Positions 7,203 to 16,572 of a DNA stretch of 43,247 nucleotides are shown here, piece after piece. This DNA comes from DASXMX01 sp036794395 (GTDB taxonomy: Bacteria > Planctomycetota > Phycisphaerae > Tepidisphaerales > Tepidisphaeraceae), in the NCBI GenBank assembly GCA_036794395.1, contig DAIRGS010000019.1:1-43247 (forward strand). Reading direction: 5' to 3'. Under the pieces are notes generated by a model, which worked only from the letters and a program-made list of their open reading frames with translations, searched no databases and was not told the DNA's origin. The translations under genes were made by a program, and so were the position numbers. Within the stretch, counting starts at the first letter, position 1; each line of letters starts with the position of its first letter.

Positions 7203-9332
7203 ATGCTCCGGCGCTTTTCAGCACTCGCCCTCACCCTCCTCTTTCTCCCCACGGCAGCTCACGCTCAGGACCGCATCAAAACCATGCCGGGCTATGAACA
7301 GTACCAGTCGATGCGGCGATCCATCCCTACATCCGTCAAACTGGGCTCACTATTGGTCACCTGGTCCGAAGACGGCAAGTCCTTCGAATACCGCCAGGAC
7401 AACAAACGATTTCGATTTGACTTCGTTGCCAACAATTCCGTCGAGATTACTACACCTTCCACGCAACCAACAACAGGACCGCAAGGCCGCGGCCGTCGCG
7501 GCGGTGGGGTTGGCGCGCCTGAACGCGGACGGCAATTCAGTTCCGCCACTTCTCCCGACAAACACCTCAAGGCGACGTACAAAAACCGGAACGTTTATCT
7601 ATCTGACGCCGATGGCAAAAACGAACTTGCCCTGACTACGGATGGGGATGTGAAAACCCGCATCAAGAACGGCTCCGCGAGTTGGGTTTACGGCGAAGAG
7701 CTATACCAGCCGACCGCCATGTGGTGGTCTCCCGACAGCACCAAGCTCGCCTACTACCGCTTCGACGAAAGCAGCGTGCCGGACTTCTATCTTCAGATGA
7801 ATCAGACAACGCCGCGGAGCGCTTCGGATGTCGAAGCTTATCCGCTGCCGGGCGATCCGAATCCGATCGTCAACCTATTTATTTACGATGTCGCCACTAA
7901 ACACACCACGCACATCGACGTTCGCGATGGCCATGCATTCGATAACGACGTTCTTGGCCACTACGTTTATCATGTGTCGTGGTCGGCCGATTCTTCCGCC
8001 CTTCTGTTCCTTCGCGCCAACCGCCGACAAAACGTTGTTGAGTTTTCGGCTGCCGATCCCGCGACCGGCAAATGCCGGTCGCTCGTCCATGAAGAATGGC
8101 CGGCGAGTTGGGTTGTCACGGTGCCCGAAATGCAGTTTCTTAAAGACGGGAAGCGATTTGCCTGGGCTTCGGATCGAACCGGTTATCGCAACCTCTACCT
8201 TTATAACCTCGATGGCAATCTGATCGCCCCACTGACCAAAAACGACTTCGACGAGGCCAGTATCGTTTCCGTTGACGAGGCGCACCATGCCCTTTTCTAT
8301 ATGTCTCATGACGGTGACAACGCCATCAAGCTCCAGCTCCACCGCGTCAATCTCGATGGATCCTCCGATACTCGCTTAACCGATCCGGCGTTCAATCACA
8401 CGGTGCAGGTTTCGCCTGATGGAACGCACTTCACCGACATCGCACAGACGCACGACACGCCGCCCATAACGCGCTTATGCGACGTCGAGGGAAAGGTCGT
8501 CGCGGAACTTGCCAAGAGCGACACCGCCAAATTTGAAGAAATCCACCTGAAGAAGACCGAACTCTTCACCTTCAAATCAGCAGACGGCCAGACGGATCTG
8601 CATGGCCAGCTCCAATTCCCTTCGAATTTTGATCCTGGCAAGAAATACCCATTGCTCGTCACCATTTACGCAGGCCCCAATACCAACGCCGCTCGAGAAA
8701 CATTCGCGCTTCCCAGCCTTTTGACCGAGTACGGCTTCCTCATCGCCTCCTTCGATTCACGTTCGGCCTCCGGCTTCGGTAAACATATGACCGACGCCAT
8801 CTATCAACATCTGGGCCAGCCCGAAATTGACGATCAGGCCGCGGGCGTGAAATCCCTCTGGTCTCGACCTTACCTGGACAAGTCCCGCGTCGGCATCTTC
8901 GGCACGTCCTACGGCGGATACGCTTCGGCGATGTGCCTGCTGAGGTTCCCCGAGGTTTTTGCCGCCGCGTGCAGTTCTTCACCCGTAACCAACTGGCACG
9001 ACTACGACTCGATCTACACCGAGCGCTACATGTGGCTGCCGAATGAGAATTCGAAGGGATATGCCGCGTCGAGCCTCATTAACTTCGCCCCCAAGCTCAA
9101 AGGCCGTCTGATGCTGTACTACGGCACCGCCGACAACAACGTGCATCCCAATAACATGATGCAATTCGTCGCGGCCCTCCAAGCTGCCGGCAAGAGCTTC
9201 GATCTGCAAGTTGGGCCGGATCGGGGACATTCCGCCATCAGCCAGGATCGGATGATGGAATTCTTTATTGAGAACCTCGTCTTAACTGCCCCCCGCCTTG
9301 CCAGCCCACAATCCGAGGAACGCGCGCGGTAA
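7203..9332 (+). CDS. Dipeptidyl peptidase IV, exported (peptidase family S9B)
   Basis: Secreted or periplasmic serine peptidase that removes X-Pro/X-Ala dipeptides from peptide N-termini. Start chosen at ATG 7203 (aggatcttctcATG), which gives a clean signal peptide MLRRFSALALTLLFLPTAA cut after AHA; the longer frame from 7116 would bury it. 709 residues: beta-propeller of about 450 residues with the substrate N-terminus-binding glutamates in WVYGEELYQP, then the alpha/beta-hydrolase domain. Catalytic triad: Ser569 in GTSYGGYAS, Asp644 in YYGTADNNVHP, His676 in PDRGHSAIS. A Gly/Arg-rich insert (GPQGRGRRGGGVGAPERGR) sits in an early propeller blade. It stands alone on the plus strand; the M14 carboxypeptidase at 10055 could complement it in peptide scavenging. 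Confidence 0.92.
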   Translation: MLRRFSALALTLLFLPTAAHAQDRIKTMPGYEQYQSMRRSIPTSVKLGSLLVTWSEDGKSFEYRQDNKRFRFDFVANNSVEITTPSTQPTTGPQGRGRRGGGVGAPERGRQFSSATSPDKHLKATYKNRNVYLSDADGKNELALTTDGDVKTRIKNGSASWVYGEELYQPTAMWWSPDSTKLAYYRFDESSVPDFYLQMNQTTPRSASDVEAYPLPGDPNPIVNLFIYDVATKHTTHIDVRDGHAFDNDVLGHYVYHVSWSADSSALLFLRANRRQNVVEFSAADPATGKCRSLVHEEWPASWVVTVPEMQFLKDGKRFAWASDRTGYRNLYLYNLDGNLIAPLTKNDFDEASIVSVDEAHHALFYMSHDGDNAIKLQLHRVNLDGSSDTRLTDPAFNHTVQVSPDGTHFTDIAQTHDTPPITRLCDVEGKVVAELAKSDTAKFEEIHLKKTELFTFKSADGQTDLHGQLQFPSNFDPGKKYPLLVTIYAGPNTNAARETFALPSLLTEYGFLIASFDSRSASGFGKHMTDAIYQHLGQPEIDDQAAGVKSLWSRPYLDKSRVGIFGTSYGGYASAMCLLRFPEVFAAACSSSPVTNWHDYDSIYTERYMWLPNENSKGYAASSLINFAPKLKGRLMLYYGTADNNVHPNNMMQFVAALQAAGKSFDLQVGPDRGHSAISQDRMMEFFIENLVLTAPRLASPQSEERAR

Positions 9333-9383
9333 TTGAGCCGCTTCCACCCGTCAGAATCTGTCACCTATTTCTCGACAACCATT

Positions 9384-9412
9384 TTGCCGTAAAACCAGAT
9401 AAATGGTAAAAT
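9384..9412 (+). promoter_or_regulatory. Sigma-70-type promoter of the VapB-like gene
   Basis: TTGCCG at 9384-9389, a 17-bp spacer, and TAAAAT at 9407-9412. The spacing is ideal and five of six -10 bases match. The ATG (9420) begins only seven bases after the -10 box, so a transcript would be leaderless or nearly so. Confidence 0.6.
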
Positions 9413-9419
9413 CGCTGAA

Positions 9420-9716
9420 ATGAAGACGACGCTTCAACTCCCTGATGAGCTTGTGAAAGAGATTAAGCTTCGCGCCGTAAATGAGGGTAAGAAGCTCAAG
9501 GACGCAGTGGCAGAACTGCTGCGCAAGGGTCTTGATGCGGAATCAGGGGTAGCAGTCACGCCCGTTAAAGCGGATCAGGCGACGCTCAAGCGTCGCGCGG
9601 AGCTGACCCGAAAGTTCGTTTCCGGGGAATGGGGTGTCGAGTTAGCGGGGTACGAAGCGGCGGAAAAACTCGATCGACTGGCAGGTTCCAAACGAGCCAA
9701 GGCTTGGCGGAAATAA
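9420..9716 (+). CDS. VapB-like antitoxin (ribbon-helix-helix)
   Basis: 98 residues. MKTTLQLPDELVKEIKLRAV is a typical ribbon-helix-helix start (strand with TLQLP, helix with DELVKEIKLRA), the DNA-binding and dimer unit of VapB antitoxins. The C-terminal half (AELTRKFVSGEWG...RLAGSKRAKAWRK) is the toxin-wrapping part. It heads a two-gene unit; the toxin gene starts ten bases later (9726) but is broken. It has an in-phase promoter only seven bases before the start codon, so its own translation is probably leaderless. Confidence 0.75.
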   Translation: MKTTLQLPDELVKEIKLRAVNEGKKLKDAVAELLRKGLDAESGVAVTPVKADQATLKRRAELTRKFVSGEWGVELAGYEAAEKLDRLAGSKRAKAWRK

Positions 9717-9725
9717 GCGATTTAC

Positions 9726-10016
9726 ATGGCCAGATAGTTAGATACCAATCTCTGGATCGATCTGACCCGTACGCGCTCGCCGCAGGCATTGAAGAAGTTC
9801 ATCTCGCCTCACGTTCCGCCGGACCTTTGGAGCCGAGGCGTCGACTTGGGGCGCGCGTGCCGTCGGAAAGGATTCAATGCCGGTTCGATCGACTTGCTAA
9901 TTGCTTCTATCGCGATCTTCCACGGAGCCCAACTTGTAACTTTTGACTCTGGCTTCGAAAAAATTGCGAGCGAGTCGGCATTGGACGTCGAACTACTTGT
10001 GCGGCCAACGCCTTAA
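9726..10016 (+). pseudogene. Broken vapC (PIN-domain RNase toxin)
   Basis: Reading from ATG 9726 gives MAR then an amber stop (TAG, 9735-9737), then LDTNLWIDLTRTRSPQALKK, the normal VapC N-terminus with its first catalytic Asp (LDTNLWID). After KFISPHVPPD the reading jumps straight to LWSRGVDLGRACRRKGFNAG and SIDLLIASIAIFHGAQLVTF. In an intact VapC about 50 residues with the middle acidic residues separate these parts, so there is an internal deletion as well as the nonsense codon. The remaining 3' frame (from 9789) is intact to TAA 10016. Two independent lesions make it a clear pseudogene, while the antitoxin upstream is intact. Confidence 0.85.
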
Positions 10017-10054
10017 GTCAGTCACGAATTATCATTTCCCGGTATGCTGCCGCC

Positions 10055-11698
10055 ATGCCGACTTCTCTCCCCTTGTTTCTCACGGCACTCATGGCCTTTC
10101 CGATCGCCCTTCTGGCTCAATCCGCGCCCCAGACACGGGCGGAGCAGACGCATTTTGAGGAGACGAGCCGGTATGCGGACGTCATTCAGTTTATCTCGCA
10201 CCTACAGGAACTAAGCCCTCTCATTCGCGTGGAAACGTTTGGGAAGTCGAACGAGGGACGTGATCTGCCGTTGATGATTCTTTCCAATCCGCCGATTTCG
10301 CAGCCGCGGGAGGCGCTTGTTTCAGGTAAGCCGATCGTTTTCATTATGGCCAACATTCACGCCGGCGAAGTCGAAGGCAAGGAGGCGTCGCTGATTCTCG
10401 CCCGGCGGTTACTCACTGGAGATCTTCGTCCGTTGCTGGATAAGCTCGTGATTCTGATCGCGCCCGACTACAACGCCGATGGGAACGAGAAGATCTCAGC
10501 CGACAACCGCATGGCACAGAATGGCCCAATTGGCGGCGTCGGCATTCGCGAGAACGCGCAGGGGCTGGATCTGAATCGCGACTACATCAAGGTTGAGGCC
10601 CCCGAGACGCAGGCGCTGCTACGGCTGTTCAACCGGTGGGATCCGCATCTTACCGTTGATCTTCACACCACCGACGGGTCCTATCATAGTTATCACCTGA
10701 CGTACTCAATTCCGCTGAACCCCAACACCGACGCGAACCTGGCCGGATATCAGCGGCAGAAGATGATGCCCGCGTTGACCGAGGCGATGCGCTCGAAACA
10801 TAAGTTTCGGACTTACTATTACGGGAATTTTGTGGGTCGAGCGCCGCGCGCCGGTGAGGCGGATACCCGCTCGTGGCAGGCCTTTTCTCCCGCTCCACGC
10901 GTGGGCACCAATTACGTGGGCTTGCGCAATCGGATGGCGATCTTGTCCGAGGCATATAGCTATCTCGATTTCCATGGGCGAGTGGATGTGACAGAGGCGT
11001 TTGTCGAAGAAATTTTTCACTACGCGGCCGCGCATGCCGACGAGATCCGAGCGATCTGCGCGCATGCCGATGCGGACGCCATCGCACGCGGCCTTGATGT
11101 TCAGCCGTTACAACTCGGTATCGATTGCGACTTCAAAGCTTTGCCTGAAAAGGTGGGCATTCTTACCGGTGAAGTGACAAAACTGGCGAACCCCCGCACT
11201 GGTCATCAGATGACGGCCATGGTTCCGGATCAGTTCAAAGCGGTAGACATGCTGGACTACGGCATGTTCGCGCCAAAAAGATCGGTGAACACAGCGCGGG
11301 CGTATTTGTTTGCGAATGAGCCAGGTTTAAAGCCAGTCATCGACAAACTTCAGGCACACGGAATCGCCGTTGAACAGCTAGACGCACCCTTCAAATCTGA
11401 GGCGGAAGGCTTCACGATAAAGTCGGTCGCTCGTTCGCCACGACCGTTTCAGGGCCATCGCGAAATCAGGTTAGGCGGATCGTGGTCGAACGTAAGGATA
11501 GATATCCCCGCCGGTGGAATCCTCATACGAGCGGCGCAGCCTTTGGGAGCGATAGCCGAGTACCTCCTTGAGCCGGAGAGTGATGATGGCCTTGCGACTT
11601 GGAATGTTCTCGATCAATACATAAAAGCTGATCAGCCGTTTCCGATTTACAAAATCGGCGTATTACCGAAGATCGCCAGCCATCTGATCAACCCATAA
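10055..11698 (+). CDS. Zinc carboxypeptidase, exported (peptidase family M14)
   Basis: 547 residues. A signal peptide (MPTSLPLFLTALMAFPIALL ending AQS) sends it across the inner membrane. The metallopeptidase domain has the zinc ligands His102 and Glu105 (NIHAGEVEGKE) and His204 (VDLHTTDGSYHSYH), the substrate-binding LDLNRDY (residues 171-177), and a glutamate in ILSEAYSYLD as candidate general base. It would remove C-terminal residues from peptides or cell-wall fragments. The last 190 residues form a beta-rich domain I do not recognise. It sits 38 bp after the vapC pseudogene, alone, with no operon partner. Confidence 0.85.
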   Translation: MPTSLPLFLTALMAFPIALLAQSAPQTRAEQTHFEETSRYADVIQFISHLQELSPLIRVETFGKSNEGRDLPLMILSNPPISQPREALVSGKPIVFIMANIHAGEVEGKEASLILARRLLTGDLRPLLDKLVILIAPDYNADGNEKISADNRMAQNGPIGGVGIRENAQGLDLNRDYIKVEAPETQALLRLFNRWDPHLTVDLHTTDGSYHSYHLTYSIPLNPNTDANLAGYQRQKMMPALTEAMRSKHKFRTYYYGNFVGRAPRAGEADTRSWQAFSPAPRVGTNYVGLRNRMAILSEAYSYLDFHGRVDVTEAFVEEIFHYAAAHADEIRAICAHADADAIARGLDVQPLQLGIDCDFKALPEKVGILTGEVTKLANPRTGHQMTAMVPDQFKAVDMLDYGMFAPKRSVNTARAYLFANEPGLKPVIDKLQAHGIAVEQLDAPFKSEAEGFTIKSVARSPRPFQGHREIRLGGSWSNVRIDIPAGGILIRAAQPLGAIAEYLLEPESDDGLATWNVLDQYIKADQPFPIYKIGVLPKIASHLINP

Positions 11699-11736
11699 TT
11701 CGACGGCCGTTTGCCACGAAACAGTATTAACGGCTG

Positions 11737-11746
11737 NNNNNNNNNN
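11737..11746. other. Assembly gap (10 N)
   Basis: Run of ten N of nominal length; the true size is unknown. It cuts a small minus-strand reading frame (11747-11830). Confidence 1.
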
Positions 11747-11830
11747 CATCGGTCGCGCAAAAATCAACGAACAGACAACAACCGCAAAAACGATGCAAAC
11801 GACGATTAGAAAACCAGCATTATGAAGCAT
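11747..11830 (-). CDS. Possible small membrane protein, cut by the assembly gap
   Basis: On the minus strand gaggtgtttt precedes ATG (11828-11830), a good ribosome site. The next 28 codons read MLHNAGFLIVVCIVFAVVV then CSLIFARPM, a single hydrophobic helix with an inside-positive end, and run into the N gap. Beyond the gap the direction of reading cannot be followed. A one-helix peptide of this kind could be a short toxin or membrane regulator, but the evidence is only the ribosome site and the helix. Confidence 0.35.
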
Positions 11831-11972
11831 AAAACACCTCTATTTAACCGGCCACGCAGTTCAGGATGTCTGTCTTCATGATTTATAAGCAATTTTCGCG
11901 CCATACAATATGCAAAATGGCGGAGCCCGCTGAATACGGCTGTGGGTAGGACCTATCGTTGACGAAACACCC

Positions 11973-14277
11973 ATGAGCGTTGAGCAAAGCGTGCAGCAAC
12001 TTCAGATCGCGGCAATGGGTCACCTTCAGGCCGGACGTTTGACCGAGGCGGATGCGGCGTGTCGTGAGCTTCTGTCGCGGACACCGGATGATGGGAACGC
12101 CCTTCAAATGCTGGGCATCATTTCACATCAGATGGGGCACGTTGACGCTGCAATCGGGTTCTTGCAGCGTGCCGTGGCGATTAACCCCCAAGCCGCCGGG
12201 CACCAGATCAATCTAGGGAGCGTTCTGGCGAGTGCGGGCCGCGTGAGCGAGGCACTTGATGCCTTTGCGAAAGCGGTTCGGCTGCGGCCCGATTTGCCTG
12301 AGGGCCAATACAATTTAAGCAAGGCACTCTTCGAGAGCGGACAAATTGATCAGGCGAAAGAGGCCGCCCACAAAGCGATTGCGTTGCGCGGCAACTACGC
12401 CGAAGCCCGCAATCTGCTCGGACTGGTCCTTCAATCACAAAAACAGTACGCAGATGCGGAAAATGCCTACCGTCAGGCGATCGCGATTAAGCCGGGGTTT
12501 TCCGAGGCGATTAACAACCTGGTCAGTGTGCTTCTGGCGCAGGCGCGCGCCGCCGAGGCAGTTGAACTGTTGAAGAATGTATTGGCTTCACGACCCGATT
12601 TTCCCGAGGCGTGGACGAATCTCGGGAGCGCGCTGCATGCACTGGGACGATTCGACGACGCTGTCGCGGCATATCTTCGCGCGATCGCGATACGTCCCGG
12701 AGCCGCCGATTCTCACGTCAACCTTGGCATGACGCTGTTGGAACTGGGCCGGGTGTCGGAAGCGATCGCAACAGGTGAGCAGGCGGTTCGCCTGGCACCG
12801 ATAAACGCCGAAGCGTGGTATCACCTGGCCAACGCGCTGCGGCACGCTGGCCGCCTGGATGACGCGGAGGCGGCGTATCGCCGATGCATCGCAATACGGC
12901 CGACGCATGCCGACGCGATTGCCAACCTGGGCAACACGCTGCGGGATTGCGGACGGCTTGATGAATCCATCGAGTGGTGCGGGAAAGCGACGACACTTAC
13001 GAGCGAGTCGTGGCCGGCTGAGGCAGTGATCTATTCGCTGCACTTCCACCCTGGTTACGATGGCCGGCAAATCCTGGCAGAACACCGTAAATGGAATGAA
13101 ACCTACGCGCGCCCGCTAATCCGCCCGGCTATTTCGCATGTCAACAACCGCGATCCACATCGCAAGCTGCGGATTGGATATGTATCGCCGGACTTTCGCA
13201 CGCATTGCCAGTCCAATTTCACGATCCCCCTGCTTTCGCATCACGATCGAGTGAATTTTGAGGTCGTCTGTTATTCCAGCGTGAGCATGCCGGACGCGTT
13301 GACTGCTCGAATTAGAAATCAAACCGACGCCTGGCGCGACATCCCGACACTCAACGACGAACAGGCGGCGGAAATGATCACGCGAGATCGAATCGATATT
13401 CTCGTTGACCTGACCATGCACATGGACAAGTCGCGCCTGCTCGCCTTTGCGCGAAAGCCCGCGCCGATTCAGGTGACCTGGCTGGCGTATCCGGGGACGA
13501 CCGGCCTTGCGACCATGGACTACCGGCTAAGCGACCCGCACCTCGACCCGCCGGGAAAACACGACGATTTCTATTCTGAAAAGACAGTTCGCCTGCCAGA
13601 TACATTTTGGTGTTACGATCCGCTCACGCACGAGATTCCGATCAATGATCTCCCTGCATCGGCAAATGGTTTCATCACGTTTGGTTGCCTCAATAATTTC
13701 TGCAAGATAACGGGCGTAACACTGGATCTATGGGCGAAGGCACTCATCGCGATTCCCAAATCGCGGCTGATTGTGCTCACACCCGGGGGCTCCACCCGGC
13801 AACGTTTCGTAGCCGCGCTGCAATCACGTGGCATCGACGGTGCTCGGATTGAAGCGATCGATCGCCTGCCCAGGGAAGCTTACCTCGCGGCATATAACCG
13901 GTTCGATCTGTGTCTCGACACATTCCCGTATAACGGGCATACGACCACGCTTGATTCACTGTGGATGGGCGTTCCTCCGATCACGATGTCGGGGGAAACC
14001 GCGGTTTCGCGCGGAGGATTGAGCCTGCTGAGCANNNNNNNNNNACGTGGGGCTTGCCGATTTCATCGCGAGCTCGCCCGCCGAGTTCGTGGATGTAACG
14101 AAACGGGCCGTCACAGATCTGCCACGTCTGGCGACGATACGCGGCACACTTAGGCAGCGGATGCAACGTTCCGCGTTGATGGATGGAAGCCGCTTCGCCA
14201 AAAATGTGGAAGCTGCGTTTCGACAAATGTGGGTGGACTGGTGTTCGACAGTGGGTAAAGCCGGGTCGAGCCTTTGA
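11973..14277 (+). CDS. TPR-repeat O-GlcNAc-type transferase (glycosyltransferase family 41)
   Basis: Transfers a sugar from a nucleotide-sugar to protein hydroxyls; bacterial members modify proteins or adhesins. Residues 1-345 are about ten TPR repeats (for example AWTNLGSALHALGRFDDAVA), followed by the catalytic part: RIGYVSPDFRTHCQSNF, VTWLAYPGTTG, DYRLSDPHLDPP, LDTFPYNGHTTTLDSLWMG. An assembly gap (14035-14044) interrupts it. Before the gap the frame reads SRGGLSLLS; after the gap the protein resumes in another frame with VGLADFIASS and ends RQMWVDWC...SSL at TGA 14275-14277. So the coordinates given span the gap; the frame change is an artefact of the ten N, and if the gap is really zero bases the join reads SLLSNVGLAD. 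The missing part is at most a few residues. Confidence 0.85.
14035..14044. other. Assembly gap (10 N), probably zero real length
   Basis: Ten N inside the GT41 gene. Removing them makes ...agca+acgtggggc... read AGC AAC GTG GGG, giving SNVGL in the correct frame, which is exactly the expected motif. Confidence 0.8.
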
Positions 14278-14405
14278 TTAAGTGACGCCCGCACCATCAG
14301 GCAGTGATCCTAATACCCGCTCCGGCCACGAATTTTCGGAAGTCAGGAAAACACTACCTCTCCGACTAAGCCCTACACAACGCGATACATTTCCCGGAGC
14401 CCCAC

Positions 14406-15581
14406 ATGAAAAAGCGTCCTCTTATCGTCCTTGCAGTCGCCGCGGTCGTTGCCGGCGGCATGTACTTTGGCAAACCCGCGATCCAGCGAACCGTTTACAA
14501 ATGGTCGCTTTTCCATGATGACGCCCCATCCGACATTGCCTTCACCGAAGTTCTCGACCACTCCAGCAACCCCACGGCCGTAGTCCAGGACCTCTGGAAG
14601 CGCGACCGCGTGGCCGTGAGGATCGGCGTGCTCCATTACCTCCGCCGCCACGCCATTGAAGGCTCCTCGCTCTGGCCTTCCACCCGCGAAATCGTCCTTG
14701 AAGCCACGCGTTCCGGCGACATCGAAGCCGCCGAAAATGCCCTCACTATTCTTGAAAACAACCACGACGCTCAGGGCGTCTCAATCGCAACTTCCATGCT
14801 CTCGGATCTCGACCCCGAGCTTCGCCAATACGCCCTCCTCTACCTCAGCCGCAATGGCGACAAAAACCAGGTGCCCCTCTACATGCGTCTCCTCGATGAC
14901 CCCGACGCAAAAGTCCGCAGCATGGCCGGCGCCAATCTCTCGGCTATCACTCACCAGGAATTCGACACCCGCTTCGACGCCGACGACAAAACCATCGCAG
15001 CCGGCATCGCTTCCTGGAAAAACTGGTGGAAGGACCATCAATCCGAATACGCAGCCGTCGCCTCGACTGTTCCAGACTCAGCGTCTCCACGCTCCACCGT
15101 CCCCGCCACCGACTTCGCCCTTCAAGACATCTCCGGAAAAACGGTCCACCTCAGCGACTTTCACGGCAAGCCGGTCCTCATCAATTTCTGGGCAACCTGG
15201 TGTCCCTCCTGCGTTCGCGAAATCCCAGACCTGATGGAACTTCAGCGCCAACGCCCCGAACTGATCGTACTCGGCGTATGCCTCGATAAAGTTCCCGACG
15301 CCGATGGGGACGATGCCCCCGACACCACCAAAGGTGACTTCGTGGCCAACATCAAACGCTACTCCGAAGAACACAAAATCACCTACCCCGTCCTCCTCGA
15401 CCAGAACGGCAAATCAATGGCCCCCTATGGCGGCGGCGACCTTCCCGTCAGCATCCTAATCGATCCCCAGGGCAATGTCCGTCGCCGCATCCTCGGCCCC
15501 CGCACGATCGCCGCCTGGGAATCCATGATCACCGCGATCATGCCCCCGCCACCCGCCCAGGGAATTGTTTCGGCCAAGTAG
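14406..15581 (+). CDS. HEAT-repeat protein with C-terminal thioredoxin (TlpA/ResA-like) domain
   Basis: 391 residues. An N-terminal hydrophobic anchor (IVLAVAAVVAGGMYFG, residues 7-22) holds it in the inner membrane, facing out. Residues 45-215 are HEAT-like helical repeats (ILENNHDAQGVSIATS, YALLYLSRNGDKNQVPLYM, DDPDAKVRSMAGANL). Residues 235-385 are a TlpA-type thioredoxin fold: the redox motif is WATWCPSC (Cys266, Cys269) and the cis-proline loop is DLPVS (Pro347). It probably reduces or repairs disulfides in exported proteins, with the HEAT part as a docking surface. Ribosome site ggag about eight bases before ATG 14406. It is alone on the plus strand. Confidence 0.8.
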   Translation: MKKRPLIVLAVAAVVAGGMYFGKPAIQRTVYKWSLFHDDAPSDIAFTEVLDHSSNPTAVVQDLWKRDRVAVRIGVLHYLRRHAIEGSSLWPSTREIVLEATRSGDIEAAENALTILENNHDAQGVSIATSMLSDLDPELRQYALLYLSRNGDKNQVPLYMRLLDDPDAKVRSMAGANLSAITHQEFDTRFDADDKTIAAGIASWKNWWKDHQSEYAAVASTVPDSASPRSTVPATDFALQDISGKTVHLSDFHGKPVLINFWATWCPSCVREIPDLMELQRQRPELIVLGVCLDKVPDADGDDAPDTTKGDFVANIKRYSEEHKITYPVLLDQNGKSMAPYGGGDLPVSILIDPQGNVRRRILGPRTIAAWESMITAIMPPPPAQGIVSAK

Positions 15582-15686
15582 TCCCTCATGATCCCGCGAA
15601 CGTCGATAAGTTTGATCGGGGTCTTAAAAGTGGCAGATCATTCCCTTCAGCTTCAAATTCATCGTCCTCGCCCCTAAACTCATTCC

Positions 15687-16499
15687 GTGCCGACAGATTT
15701 GAGCAAATACGAGGCGGTGCTCCTGGACCTCGATGGAACGGTGTATTTCGAGGAGCACCCGCTCCCCGGCGCCGTGGAATTGATCCGTCGATTGCAGGGC
15801 CATCGACGGAAATACGCGTGCCTCACCAATAGCACCAGCAGCCCCGAGCGCGTCGCCGCTCGGCTCAAGCGAATGGGCGTTGAAGTTGATCCGAGCCACA
15901 TTTACACCGCTGCTGCCGCCACGGCCGATTATGTCATCGAGCGGTTTGGAAAACGCGGGCGCCGCCCCAGCGTGTTTAATCTATCGACCGAAGGCATCCA
16001 CGATTTGCTGGACGGAAAGGTAAACTGGATCGAGGGGGAGACCGGCCCATGCGACGCCGTAATCTGCGGTGTGCCGCTGAACTTCTTCGCAACTGAAGAG
16101 CGACGTCGAACCGCCATGCTATTGCTCCGCAACGGGGCCGCGCTTGTCGCGATTTGCGCTGACCGAATTTATCCAAGCCCGCGCGGGATGGAATTTGGTG
16201 TCGGGGCGATGGCGGCAATGCTCTCCTATGCCACACGCGTCGAGCCCGTTTACTGTGGCAAGCCCGAAGCGCTCTTCTTCCATGAACTCTGCGAGCGCCT
16301 CGGTACCGAACCGGCCCGATGCGTGCTGGTAGGCGACAACCTTGAAAGTGATATCGCCGGAGCACGAACGGTGGGGATGCGTACGATTTTAACCCTGACG
16401 GGCATTACCAACCGGCAGGATGTGGATCAGTTGGCGGCAGAGCGAAGACCCGACGTGGTCATCGAAGATTTACGTGAATTGGCAGACGTATTGCTGTAG
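15687..16499 (+). CDS. HAD-superfamily phosphatase, NagD-like (subfamily IIA)
   Basis: 270 residues, cytoplasmic. Motif I is LLDLDGTVY (Asp14, Asp16), motif II CLTNSTS (Thr47, Asn48 region), motif III the lysine in YCGKPE, motif IV GDNLESDIAGA. These are the four catalytic HAD motifs in the NagD/p-nitrophenylphosphatase arrangement with a cap between motifs II and III. It hydrolyses small phosphorylated metabolites; the true substrate cannot be read off. The start is GTG 15687 (MPTDLSKYEAVLLDLDGT); no ATG is in frame before motif I. Confidence 0.85.
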   Translation: MPTDLSKYEAVLLDLDGTVYFEEHPLPGAVELIRRLQGHRRKYACLTNSTSSPERVAARLKRMGVEVDPSHIYTAAAATADYVIERFGKRGRRPSVFNLSTEGIHDLLDGKVNWIEGETGPCDAVICGVPLNFFATEERRRTAMLLLRNGAALVAICADRIYPSPRGMEFGVGAMAAMLSYATRVEPVYCGKPEALFFHELCERLGTEPARCVLVGDNLESDIAGARTVGMRTILTLTGITNRQDVDQLAAERRPDVVIEDLRELADVLL

Positions 16500-16572
16500 C
16501 TGTCGCGTGCCGATGAACAAATCATAACCTCGCCACGCAATCGTGCGTGGGGCCGGTAATACGCGAATTCTT

